Assembly: GCA_045586995.1 (NCBI GenBank)
Contig: JAZNBI010000133.1
Location: 1 to 28,190 of the forward strand
Direction of reading: 5' to 3'
Length of the DNA stretch: 28,190 nucleotides
Origin: JAZNBI01 sp045586995
GTDB lineage: Bacteria; Bacillota; Clostridia; Oscillospirales; CAG-272
Positions 13,577 to 20,733 of this stretch are shown piece by piece. Every line of letters begins with the position of its first letter. Within the stretch, counting starts at the first letter, position 1. The notes under the pieces are model-generated. The model did no database searches, was not told where the DNA came from, and saw only the letters and a program-made list of their open reading frames with translations. A program made the position numbers and the translations under genes.

Positions 13577-16096
13577 TCAGTTCACGGTGTAGCCCTGTGC
13601 TTCCACGATCTTTACAAGCACTTCGTCTGCAATATCCTTGTTAAGCGTCACTATTGCAGTGCCGGATTCGTGGCTGACAACTGCACTTTCTACACCGTCA
13701 AGCTCCTCAAGAGCTTTTTTAACTCTCATTTCGCAATGACAGCACATCATACCTTGTACCTTTAAAATTTTTTCCATAGTAATAATCTCACTTTCTTTTT
13801 CCTTATTCATATTTGATTTATATTTACGCCTACGGACGCTATCCTGCTTTGAGGAACGAATATCCGTAAAATTCAGTCTGAGTGCGTTGCTCACCACAAA
13901 TACGCTCGAAAGACTCATTGCCGCCGCGCCTATCATAGGATTGAGAAGCAAACCAAAAGACGAGAACACGCCTGCGGCAATCGGAATTCCAATCACATTG
14001 TAAAAGAATGCCCAGAATAAATTCTGGTGAATAATTTGCAAAGTTGCCGAACTTAAACGAATTGCAGACGGCACATCCCCTAAGGTGCTTTTCATCAGCA
14101 CGACGTCTGCGGCATCTATGGCAACGTCGCTTCCCGCACCGATGGCAATGCCGATATCGGCTCTTGTCAGCGCTGGTGCATCGTTGATGCCGTCGCCTAC
14201 CATTGCCACCTTTCCGTTTTCCTGCAGTTTTCTGATCACGCTTTCCTTGCCGTCGGGAAGCACGCCTGCAATCACCTTATCCACACCCACCTGTTTGCCT
14301 ATCGCATTTGCGGTTTTTTCGTTATCACCCGTGAGCATCACAACTCGGATACCCATATTCCTTAGCTCGCGAATGGCATCGGGGCTGTCCTCTTTGATGA
14401 CGTCGGCAACGGCAATCACGCCAAGAAGCCGACCGTCATAGCTGAAATACAGCGGCGTTTTGCCTTGTGACGACAGTTCTTCGCATCTTTGTTTGATATT
14501 TGCCGAAACATCGGAATAATTTTCTATAAATCCTGCATTACCTCCTACCAAGAGCTTGTTTTTATAAACTGCGGAAAGTCCGCTTCCCGCTACCGTGTGA
14601 AGCTCGGTTACGTCTAACGTCTGAAGCTTTAATTCCTCTGCTTTTTGCAAAATTGCTTTTGCGAGAGGATGTATACTGTTCTTTTCAAGGGCGTAAGCAT
14701 ACTGCAAAAGCTGGTTTTCGGTAATATTATTCTCGGTTATAATATCGGTTACAATTGGTTCGCCCTTTGTAATTGTACCTGTTTTATCAAGAACCACGGT
14801 AGTGATCTTCCCTGTTATCTCAAGAGATGACGCCGTTTTGAAAAGAATTCCGTTTTTTGCGCCAACTCCGCCTGATACCATAATGGCAACAGGCGTTGCA
14901 AGACCTAATGCGCAAGGGCAACTGATAACGAGGACTGAAATGGCACGCGCCAAAGAAAAGCCAAACGCACCGTTGCTGACAAGCATCCATACGATAAAGG
15001 TTACGAGCGCGATTCCGATCACAATGGGAACAAAAACACCCGAAACCTTGTCGGCTGCCTTGGCAATGGGGGCTTTTGTTGCCGCAGCATCGCTGACCAT
15101 TTTAATTATTTGAGATAGTGTTGTATTCTCGCCGACACGGGTTGCCTCGCACCTTAAAAATCCCGATTGATTAAGTGTCGCAGCAGAAACATTGTCGCCT
15201 GCTTCCTTATCCGTGGGAACGCTCTCACCTGTCAATGCCGACTCGTTGACGGCACTGCTACCTTCCAGGATTATGCCGTCCACGGGAATATTCTCGCCGG
15301 GGCGAACAACGAATATATCGCCACGCTTTACCTGCTCAACCGGAATGACAACTTCTTCTCCGCCGCGCATGACCGTTGCGATTTGAGGAGCTAAGCTCAT
15401 CAGCTTTTTTAGCGCGTCTGTGGTTTTGCCCTTAGAGCGCGATTCAAGCATTTTTCCAAGCGTAATCAGAGTTAAAATCATCGCCGCCGACTCAAAATAT
15501 AGGTCGTGCAAATAATGCTTCATCTCGACTATATCACCGCTGACCGCCGTCATACGAAAGAGCGTATAGGTGCTGTACACAAAAGCCGCGCCCGCTCCGA
15601 GAGCGACGAGTGTATCCATATTTGGCGAGCGATGCATTATCGCCTTAAATCCGCTTATGAAAAATTTTTGGTTTATAACCACAACAACTGCGGAGAGCAA
15701 AAGCTGTAAAAGTCCTATTGCCAATGGATTTTCCGAAAAAACGCTCGGCAAAGGAAATTTCCACATCACGTATCCCATGGAAATATACATAAGAACTGTC
15801 AAAAAAACGAGAGAAGATATCAGACGCTTTTTCATCACGGGAGTTTCGGTATCCTTTATGCCGTCATCATTGACGGGGCTTTGATTTTGGTTTTTTTCAC
15901 CTGCAAGAGAAGCGCCGTATCCTGCGGAATTTACCGCTTTAATAATAGCTTCGGAAGACACCTCTCCCTGTACAATCATAGAATTGGTGAGTAAGCTCAC
16001 CGAGCAATTTTTAACACCGGGAATCTTTGACACCGCTTTTTCAACTCTTGCGCTGCAAGCGGCACAGCTCATTCCGGTCACTTTATATTGTTCCAT
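13577..16096 (-). CDS. copA: Copper-exporting P1B-type ATPase with a fused C-terminal CopZ-like domain
   Basis: Inner membrane Cu(I) efflux pump. Counting from 16105: N-terminal heavy-metal domain with C14 and C17 in GMSCAACS, membrane helices from about 90, actuator TGES in SALTGESVPTDK, CPC metal site near 394 (ISCPCALGLATP), phosphorylation motif DKTGT near 438, GDGINDAPAL near 636, and last helices near 690-740. Unusually, after a basic linker (RRRKYKSN) comes a second heavy-metal domain from M777 to the end, beginning MEKILKVQGMMCCHC; it reads like a complete CopZ chaperone. Start: ATG at 16105 is only two bases after AAAGGA; ATG at 16096 (MEQYKVTGM) fits the ribosome site better. It follows csoR by a few bases under the CsoR operator. 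Confidence 0.95.
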   Translation of the reverse strand: MEQYKVTGMSCAACSARVEKAVSKIPGVKNCSVSLLTNSMIVQGEVSSEAIIKAVNSAGYGASLAGEKNQNQSPVNDDGIKDTETPVMKKRLISSLVFLTVLMYISMGYVMWKFPLPSVFSENPLAIGLLQLLLSAVVVVINQKFFISGFKAIMHRSPNMDTLVALGAGAAFVYSTYTLFRMTAVSGDIVEMKHYLHDLYFESAAMILTLITLGKMLESRSKGKTTDALKKLMSLAPQIATVMRGGEEVVIPVEQVKRGDIFVVRPGENIPVDGIILEGSSAVNESALTGESVPTDKEAGDNVSAATLNQSGFLRCEATRVGENTTLSQIIKMVSDAAATKAPIAKAADKVSGVFVPIVIGIALVTFIVWMLVSNGAFGFSLARAISVLVISCPCALGLATPVAIMVSGGVGAKNGILFKTASSLEITGKITTVVLDKTGTITKGEPIVTDIITENNITENQLLQYAYALEKNSIHPLAKAILQKAEELKLQTLDVTELHTVAGSGLSAVYKNKLLVGGNAGFIENYSDVSANIKQRCEELSSQGKTPLYFSYDGRLLGVIAVADVIKEDSPDAIRELRNMGIRVVMLTGDNEKTANAIGKQVGVDKVIAGVLPDGKESVIRKLQENGKVAMVGDGINDAPALTRADIGIAIGAGSDVAIDAADVVLMKSTLGDVPSAIRLSSATLQIIHQNLFWAFFYNVIGIPIAAGVFSSFGLLLNPMIGAAAMSLSSVFVVSNALRLNFTDIRSSKQDSVRRRKYKSNMNKEKESEIITMEKILKVQGMMCCHCEMRVKKALEELDGVESAVVSHESGTAIVTLNKDIADEVLVKIVEAQGYTVN

Positions 16097-16110
16097 ATTT
16101 TGCATTTCCT

Positions 16111-16431
16111 TTACTTCATCAGCTTTTGAATGGTAACTAAAAGCTCATCAACCGTTTCTTCTTTATCTGCCTTAATATCATTTACCACACAGGTTTTTAT
16201 ATGCTCTGAAAGCAGTTCTTTATTAAAGCTGTTAAGCGCTGCTTGAATAGCGGAAATCTGAACTAAAATATCGGTACAATAAGCATCATTGTCGATCATG
16301 GATTTCACGCCGCGAACCTGACCTTCAATGCGGTTTAACCTATTGACCAGCTTTTTATATTCTTCTTCAGACCTTTTTTTCGTTTTATGATAGCAACATT
16401 CTTTTATTTTAACCACCTCCACACCATGCAT
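16111..16431 (-). CDS. csoR: CsoR family copper-sensing repressor
   Basis: Cu(I)-sensing repressor of its own operon with copA. The helical domain KKLVNRLNRIEGQVRGVKSM has the family's DNA-facing residues. The copper ligands C, H and C are present in DNDAYCTDIL and SEHIKTCV. The start is uncertain. A longer frame runs from 16491 but that crosses the promoter. The ATG at 16431, used here by convention, overlaps the -10 element, so it would not be in the mRNA. The ribosome site GGAGGTG (16420-16414) lies eight bases before an in-frame ATA at 16407, which would give the usual N-terminus (KECCYHKTKKRSEEE); GTG codons at 16422 and 16416 are other options. Stop is five bases before the copA ATG at 16105. 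Confidence 0.9.
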   Translation of the reverse strand: MHGVEVVKIKECCYHKTKKRSEEEYKKLVNRLNRIEGQVRGVKSMIDNDAYCTDILVQISAIQAALNSFNKELLSEHIKTCVVNDIKADKEETVDELLVTIQKLMK

Positions 16432-16458
16432 TATATACCCCACAGGGGTATTTGTCAA
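16430..16458 (-). promoter_or_regulatory. csoR-copA promoter with CsoR operator in its spacer
   Basis: Minus strand TTGACA (16458-16453), exactly 17 bases, TATAAT (16435-16430): a perfect consensus promoter. The spacer and the outermost -10 base hold ATACCCC-ACA-GGGGTAT (16435-16451 on plus), a perfect 7-3-7 inverted repeat of the known CsoR operator type. CsoR bound there would block RNA polymerase until Cu(I) releases it. Confidence 0.92.
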
Positions 16459-16487
16459 TAGGATTTTCGCTTTTAAATAAACGGTTA

Positions 16488-16535
16488 TCAAAAATTATCC
16501 GTTGCAGATAAACAGAGCTCTGCAACGGATAATTT
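16488..16535 (-). terminator. Terminator of the feo operon
   Basis: Perfect 17-bp stem (16492-16508 with 16519-16535), ten-base loop. Read on the minus strand it ends GGATAATTTTTG, a five-T run. It separates the feo transcript from the csoR promoter. Confidence 0.85.
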
Positions 16536-16536
16536 A

Positions 16537-16743
16537 CTATTTATTGATTGTGGAGTTTTCTTTTGAGCTGCAACAACATCCGCTGCATCTGCCGCACGAT
16601 TTTGAACACAATAAGCTCTCGGGACACCCGATACACTTTTTCCCGCTCTTTTTGGCTTTAATTATATACGCTACAGCACCGCCGACAATCAATATAATTG
16701 CGATAACAGCAATAATTTCCGTAGTATTCATATTTCTTTTCAT
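16537..16743 (-). CDS. FeoB-associated Cys-rich membrane protein
   Basis: Small membrane protein of the family found downstream of feoB in Firmicutes, thought to assist ferrous iron uptake; its exact job is not established. After MKRNMNTTE one hydrophobic helix (IIAVIAIILIVGGAVAYII) is followed by a basic stretch (KAKKSGKK) and a cytoplasmic tail with eight cysteines in CIGCPESLLCSKSCGRCSGC and the next two residues, which might bind metal. The ATG at 16743 overlaps the feoB stop (TGATG); a second in-frame ATG at 16731 starts MNTTEIIAV, the commonest N-terminus in such proteins. Its transcript ends at the hairpin just downstream. Confidence 0.88.
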   Translation of the reverse strand: MKRNMNTTEIIAVIAIILIVGGAVAYIIKAKKSGKKCIGCPESLLCSKSCGRCSGCCCSSKENSTINK

Positions 16744-18791
16744 CAAGCAGTTGCGCCGAGAGCATATTCTGCTTTAAGCTCCTTGTTTTTCTTAATAATC
16801 AGAACAGTGATAATCACTGCAATGACAGCGATAACTTCCAAACCAACGATAGGTATCCAAGGTGCGCTGAAGCTTCCGCCTGTAAATATCGTACCAAAGA
16901 AGAAGGTAAGGAAACCGATAGAGTAACCAACTGCCAACTGAAGTCCAATACCCGCAAAGAGCCATTTTTTGCTCTTGATTTCAGCGTTCATCGCACCGAT
17001 TGCAGCAAAGCAAGGAGGTGTAAAGAGGTTGAACATCAAGTATGCAAGAGCCGCAACCTTGGTAATTGCCATAATACCTGCGACCTCAGCCCCGGCGCCT
17101 TCCATCATTTCAAGTGCATCTGTATCAATTAAATTTTCAAGACCAACGAAGCAAACGGCAAGAGTACCAACTACATTTTCCTTTGCGATAAATCCGGTAA
17201 TTGCCGCAGCCGCAAGCTGCCAAGCAACCACACCGACAATGGGAGCAAAGATATATGCAAAGGGAGTAGAAATGCTTGCAAGTACAGATTCACTTGTATT
17301 TTCTACGGGAACTAATCTCCAACTAAATGACTGCATCAACTGAACGGCAAAATTACAAACGAGAATGATTGTACTTGCCTTTACGATATAAGCCCAACCG
17401 CGTTGAAGCATAGAAACGGTTGCCTTGCCAAAACTCGGCACTTTATATTCAGGAAGCTCGATAATGAAGAAGTTCTTTCTGTTTTTATAACCTGTCAGCT
17501 TGTTGATAAGAAGCGCGCAAAGGAGAATGATAGCTATACCTACAAAGTACATCGCTGTACCAACCCATTCGGATTCGTTAAAGAAAGCACCTGCAAAGAG
17601 CGCAATCACGGGAAGCTTTGCACCGCAAGGCATAAAAGGAGTCAGCATAGCAGTCGCTCTGCGCTCACGCTCGTTTCTGATGGTACGGCAAGCCATAACA
17701 CCGGGAATTGCACACCCTGTACCGATTACGAAAGGAATAACGGATTTGCCTGAAAGACCAACCTTTTTGAAGATGGGGTCAAGAACAACGGTTGCACGAG
17801 CCATATATCCGCAATCTTCAAGAAGATCGATGAGGAAATACATCACCATAACAAGAGGTAAGAAGCCAACAACTGCACCAACACCACCGATGATGCCGTC
17901 AACTATAAGAGATGTAATAAGCGGATTTGCATCTGCCATCAAAGTGCCGACCCATTCTCCACACACTTCAATAAATGTGACAAGACCGGGGATTACCCAT
18001 TCATTAGTTTCCCCCTCGTTGAATATGTAACCTTCTGCAATCCAAGCACCGAGTGTGGACTGAGAAATGTAGAACACGAGGAACATAATCACGGCAAAAA
18101 TGGGAAGTCCAAGCCACTTGTTTGTAAGAATATCGTCGATTTTATCTCCAAAATTTTTATTTTTTGTTAGTGTCTTTCTCGTTTCAACTGCCTTTACAAT
18201 GCCGTTTACAAATTCAAAACGCTTTTTATCTGCCGCTTGCACGACCGCCTTATCGGTTAAGTCAATATTGCCCTGAAGATAGGGCGCTGATTGTGTTTTA
18301 CCCAAAACCTTGATAACCGATTTTACGACATTGTCAAGCCCATTTCCGTTCAAGGATACAGTTTCAACAACAGGACAACCAAGTTTTTCCGAAAGAGCCG
18401 CAGCATCAATCTTATTATTCTTCTTTTTGTTAGCATCGGACTTATTCAGAGCAACGACCACAGGAATACCAAGCTCCAAAAGCTGTGTTGTGAAAAACAG
18501 GCTGCGGGAAAGATTGGTTGCATCCACAATGTTGATAATAGCATCGGGATGCTCATTTTTTATGTAAGCACTTGTTATACTTTCTTCAGCTGTAAAGGGG
18601 GACATAGAATATGCTCCGGGAAGGTCAACCGCGATAAGCTCTTTTTCGCCGTGAAATCCTTTTTTTATGATATGTTCTCTTTTTTCAACGGTAACGCCTG
18701 CCCAGTTTCCCACCTTTTCGTTTTTTCCGGTCAAGTAATTATACATCGTTGTTTTACCGCTGTTGGGATTGCCCGCTAAAGCAATTCTCAT
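16743..18791 (-). CDS. feoB: Ferrous iron transporter B
   Basis: GTPase-coupled inner membrane Fe(II) importer. In 682 residues: G1 GNPNSGKT at 7-14, G3 DLPG at 56-59, G4 NKSD at 116-119 and G5 region VETVSLNGNG; a helical guanine-dissociation-inhibitor domain to about 215; then the membrane channel with two Gate repeats, including FVIGTGCAIPGVMACRTI and MLTPFMPCGAKLPV, whose cysteines are typical of FeoB, and FVGLENLID near the second. AGGAGG precedes the ATG. It lies 154 bases behind feoA, and that gap holds two regulator boxes, so it may have extra control of its own. Confidence 0.96.
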   Translation of the reverse strand: MRIALAGNPNSGKTTMYNYLTGKNEKVGNWAGVTVEKREHIIKKGFHGEKELIAVDLPGAYSMSPFTAEESITSAYIKNEHPDAIINIVDATNLSRSLFFTTQLLELGIPVVVALNKSDANKKKNNKIDAAALSEKLGCPVVETVSLNGNGLDNVVKSVIKVLGKTQSAPYLQGNIDLTDKAVVQAADKKRFEFVNGIVKAVETRKTLTKNKNFGDKIDDILTNKWLGLPIFAVIMFLVFYISQSTLGAWIAEGYIFNEGETNEWVIPGLVTFIEVCGEWVGTLMADANPLITSLIVDGIIGGVGAVVGFLPLVMVMYFLIDLLEDCGYMARATVVLDPIFKKVGLSGKSVIPFVIGTGCAIPGVMACRTIRNERERRATAMLTPFMPCGAKLPVIALFAGAFFNESEWVGTAMYFVGIAIILLCALLINKLTGYKNRKNFFIIELPEYKVPSFGKATVSMLQRGWAYIVKASTIILVCNFAVQLMQSFSWRLVPVENTSESVLASISTPFAYIFAPIVGVVAWQLAAAAITGFIAKENVVGTLAVCFVGLENLIDTDALEMMEGAGAEVAGIMAITKVAALAYLMFNLFTPPCFAAIGAMNAEIKSKKWLFAGIGLQLAVGYSIGFLTFFFGTIFTGGSFSAPWIPIVGLEVIAVIAVIITVLIIKKNKELKAEYALGATA

Positions 18792-18853
18792 GTTTAATTC
18801 CTCCTAAAAAGATTCATTATAGTTTAAGGTCAATGCCCATAAAAAATAAATTT

Positions 18854-18873
18854 CAGTTGACTATGTGTAACTA
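18854..18873. promoter_or_regulatory. Iron box 1 (degenerate), feoA-feoB gap
   Basis: CAGTTGACTATGTGTAACTA matches the box consensus C(A/G)GTT(A/G)CC..T.GCTAACCG in part. It lies exactly 33 bases from box 2, and both are embedded in an imperfect 33-base tandem repeat (minus strand units begin TTGACA at 18914 and TTGACC at 18881). Confidence 0.5.
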
Positions 18874-18886
18874 ACGGTCAAATTCT

Positions 18887-18906
18887 CAGTTACCTATCGC
18901 TAACCG
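18887..18906. promoter_or_regulatory. Iron box 2, feoA-feoB gap
   Basis: CAGTTACCTATCGCTAACCG, matching boxes 3 and 4 closely. It is 96 bases upstream of the feoB ribosome site region and just after the feoA stop. I see no convincing promoter between it and feoB; a TATAAT at 18821-18816 lacks a good -35. Confidence 0.75.
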
Positions 18907-18945
18907 ATTGTCAAAAAAGAAAACAGCAAAATATGCTGAGATCTT

Positions 18946-19158
18946 TTATATCTGAATTGCTTCTGCAAGCTGTCTGTCAATATTATATCTGCCGTCCTTA
19001 ATGGAAACGACACAGCCGCTTCTGCGATGCTTGATTACAGTAATCGGCTCTCCTACATAACAACCAAGAGAAAACAAAAAGGATTTCAGCTCTTCGTCAT
19101 TTGTTTCTATATCAGAAATAATATATTCTTTTCCCTCTTCTGCTCTTGTAAGATTCAT
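18946..19158 (-). CDS. feoA: Ferrous iron transport protein A
   Basis: Small cytoplasmic SH3-like protein that works with FeoB in Fe(II) uptake. The 70 residues show the family pattern: MNLTRAEEGKEYIISDIE at the start, then SLGCYVGEPITVIKHRRSG, where most members read LGLxxGxxI, and a C-terminal GRYNIDRQLAEAIQI. Length is normal. GGAGG lies six bases before the ATG. First gene of the feo operon, behind a promoter with an iron box at its start site. Confidence 0.92.
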   Translation of the reverse strand: MNLTRAEEGKEYIISDIETNDEELKSFLFSLGCYVGEPITVIKHRRSGCVVSIKDGRYNIDRQLAEAIQI

Positions 19159-19180
19159 TGCTTATCCTCCGTTTGAAAAT

Positions 19181-19200
19181 CAGTTACCCTTGGCTAACCG
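19181..19200. promoter_or_regulatory. Iron box 3, at the feoA transcription start
   Basis: CAGTTACCCTTGGCTAACCG begins six bases beyond the feoA -10 and covers the predicted start site near 19199. A bound DtxR-type repressor would block initiation. Confidence 0.8.
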
Positions 19201-19205
19201 AGAAT

Positions 19206-19234
19206 ATTATATTCCATTTTATTCGTTTTGTCAA
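19206..19234 (-). promoter_or_regulatory. Perfect consensus promoter of feoA
   Basis: Minus strand TTGACA (19234-19229), 17 bases, TATAAT (19211-19206). Confidence 0.88.
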
Positions 19235-19289
19235 TCTGTTTTTTTAATATTTTCTCCAAAAAAACAAATTTTGTGAATTATTATAACTT

Positions 19290-19309
19290 CGGTTGCCTAT
19301 TGCTAACCG
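19290..19309. promoter_or_regulatory. Iron box 4, upstream of the DtxR-family gene
   Basis: CGGTTGCCTATTGCTAACCG, the most symmetrical copy. It lies between the divergent feoA and regulator promoters, about 49 bases upstream of the regulator's -35. Confidence 0.75.
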
Positions 19310-19357
19310 ATTTGTTGTATATTTCGACAACAGATACTTTTATTTATATAAACAAGG

Positions 19358-19386
19358 TTGATTTTTATTGCCCAATAGTGTATAAT
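19358..19386 (+). promoter_or_regulatory. Promoter of the DtxR-family regulator gene
   Basis: TTGATT (19358-19363), 17 bases, TATAAT (19381-19386), with GAGGGGG upstream of the ATG at 19421. A second TATAAT at 19394-19399 lacks a good -35. Confidence 0.7.
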
Positions 19387-19420
19387 TGTATATTATAATG
19401 ATCTGAGGGGGTTCTCGGTT

Positions 19421-19792
19421 ATGAGCTTATACAGTTCCGGCGAAATGTATCTTGAAACGATCTATATTTTATCTGAAAAATCGAGCAATGTCCGCGCTCT
19501 TGATGTTTCTGAGAAAATGGGTTTTTCAAAGCCAAGTGTGTCAAGGGCACTCAAAAAATTAGTCAATGAGGGTTTTATTGAAATCAACAGCTACGGCTAT
19601 ATCGCACTTTCCGACAAGGGCAAAACCATTGCAGAAAAAATATTCGAACGCCATAACATCCTTACACAAATGCTGATGAACCTCGGCGTAGATGAAAAAA
19701 CCGCCACCGAGGATGCTTGCAAGATTGAACATGATATCAGCGATAAGTCCTTCGAGGCGATCAAAAAGCATATGAGTTCTTACAGCAAATAA
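19421..19792 (+). CDS. DtxR/MntR-family metal-dependent regulator, iron-type ligands
   Basis: Metal-activated DNA-binding repressor, here most likely of feoA-feoB and perhaps of itself. The 123 residues comprise a winged helix (ALDVSEKMGFSKPSVSRALKKL at 26-47) and a dimerisation and metal-binding domain; the C-terminal SH3-like domain of DtxR is absent, as in MntR. The ligand pattern M9 (EMYLETIY), C100, E103 and H104 (ACKIEH) matches the DtxR/IdeR primary site M10, C102, E105, H106, whereas Mn-type MntR has Glu at the Cys position; H78 matches another ligand. I infer iron sensing. Divergent from feoA with boxes on both sides. About 20 bases shorter at the C-terminus than typical MntR by residue count. 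Confidence 0.88.
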   Translation: MSLYSSGEMYLETIYILSEKSSNVRALDVSEKMGFSKPSVSRALKKLVNEGFIEINSYGYIALSDKGKTIAEKIFERHNILTQMLMNLGVDEKTATEDACKIEHDISDKSFEAIKKHMSSYSK

Positions 19793-20018
19793 TATAGCCC
19801 CTTATCTTTCTTTATATCACACTTCCGCTGATCTTCTTTTTTGCCCATATAAAGAGAGCTTCGGACATTTCATCAAATACACCGTCAACTCATCTAAAAT
19901 TACTACCCTATCAATATCACTAAATTTACACTCTACATGTTAATTATATCATATTTGAACATAATATACCACCAAATTCATATAATAATATAAAAATAAA
20001 TTTTATGATGGTGTGATT

Positions 20019-20549
20019 ATGAAAAAATCAATTGGTTTATGGCAATTTGCAAGCTTTGCGGCAGTATCGTTTCTGGGAACTATTTTACACTTTCTGTACG
20101 ATTGGACAAATAGCACCTTCGCAGCACTTTTTTCCGGCGTAAACGAGTCTACTTGGGAGCATATGAAGCTCCTTTTCTTTCCGATGTTTCTCGTTGCCGC
20201 CGTACAAAGTTTTTTTATAGGTAAGGAATATAAAAGCTTTTGGTCTGTTAAGCTTAAAGGAACACTTCTCGGCCTTGTTTTGATTCCGATAATATTTTAT
20301 ACTTACAACGGCGCGTTTGGCAAGTCGCCCGATTGGATTAATATCAGCATTTTCTTTATAGCGGCGGCGATTGCTTATATATATGAAACAAGACAGTTTA
20401 ACAAATCGTCTGTATCTTGTATCTCGCCAAAATTGGCATTTGCAATTTTCTGCTTGATAAGCGTTGCCTTTTTTGTATTCACTTTTATACCGCCGAAAAT
20501 TCCGCTGTTCCAAGACCCGACTGACGGATACTACGGATTGATTAAATAA
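20019..20549 (+). CDS. DUF6512-like small membrane protein
   Basis: Multi-pass inner membrane protein of unknown function; I recognise it as likely DUF6512. About 176 residues with five or six hydrophobic segments, and a conserved-looking LHFLYDWTNSTFAALFSGVN segment followed by ESTWEHMKLLFFP near 24-55, which is the hallmark of this group. It ends FQDPTDGYYGLIK. An in-frame GTG at 20013 exists, but the ATG at 20019 with GGTG just upstream is preferred. Stands alone, with a terminator behind it. The 226 bases in front (19793-20018) hold no gene that I can support; they are AT-rich. Confidence 0.7.
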   Translation: MKKSIGLWQFASFAAVSFLGTILHFLYDWTNSTFAALFSGVNESTWEHMKLLFFPMFLVAAVQSFFIGKEYKSFWSVKLKGTLLGLVLIPIIFYTYNGAFGKSPDWINISIFFIAAAIAYIYETRQFNKSSVSCISPKLAFAIFCLISVAFFVFTFIPPKIPLFQDPTDGYYGLIK

Positions 20550-20556
20550 ATTTACA

Positions 20557-20607
20557 GGGGATGAGTCAAATGCAAAAATGCATTTGATACTCACCCCCAT
20601 CGTTTTT
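20557..20607 (+). terminator. Terminator after the DUF6512-like gene
   Basis: GGGG-AT-GAGT, CAAATGCA, loop AAAA, TGCATTTG, AT, ACTC, AC-CCCC, then a five-T run at 20603-20607. A long imperfect stem. Confidence 0.75.
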
Positions 20608-20672
20608 GCTTGATGACTAAACGCCATTATTTTGCCCCTCAAAAACAGGCAAAAGCGCAAATTCCGAGCATC

Positions 20673-20698
20673 AAAAAAGCCGACCGTCGGCTTTTTTT
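20673..20698. terminator. Bidirectional terminator behind the SulP gene
   Basis: Six A, GCCGAC, C, GTCGGC, then seven T (20673-20698). It serves the minus-strand azlC-azlD-SulP transcript, which ends at 20734. Confidence 0.8.
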
Positions 20699-20733
20699 CG
20701 CAGGGACTGCGCCAATTGACGCAGCCCCTGAAT

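Noticed and set aside
15167..15884. Plus-strand ORFs opposite copA
   Set aside because: Shadows of the copA coding strand, with no ribosome sites and low-complexity products.
16432..16491. N-terminal extension of CsoR (MITVYLKAKILLTNTPVGYI)
   Set aside because: These codons cover the promoter and CsoR operator and lack a ribosome site; the residues are not family-like.
13327..19792. Genomic island inserted at tRNA-Leu
   Set aside because: No integrase, phage gene or transposase, and only an eight-base repeat of the tRNA end; base composition of the metal genes does not clearly differ by eye.
19817..19936. Minus-strand stop-free stretch ending MKCPKLSLYGQKRRSAEV
   Set aside because: About 40 codons with no start, ribosome site or recognised family; could be a gene remnant, but nothing supports it.
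20631..20653. TTTTGCC/GGCAAAA inverted repeat between two terminators
   Set aside because: Weak seven-bp stem in a non-coding spacer already bounded by two good terminators.
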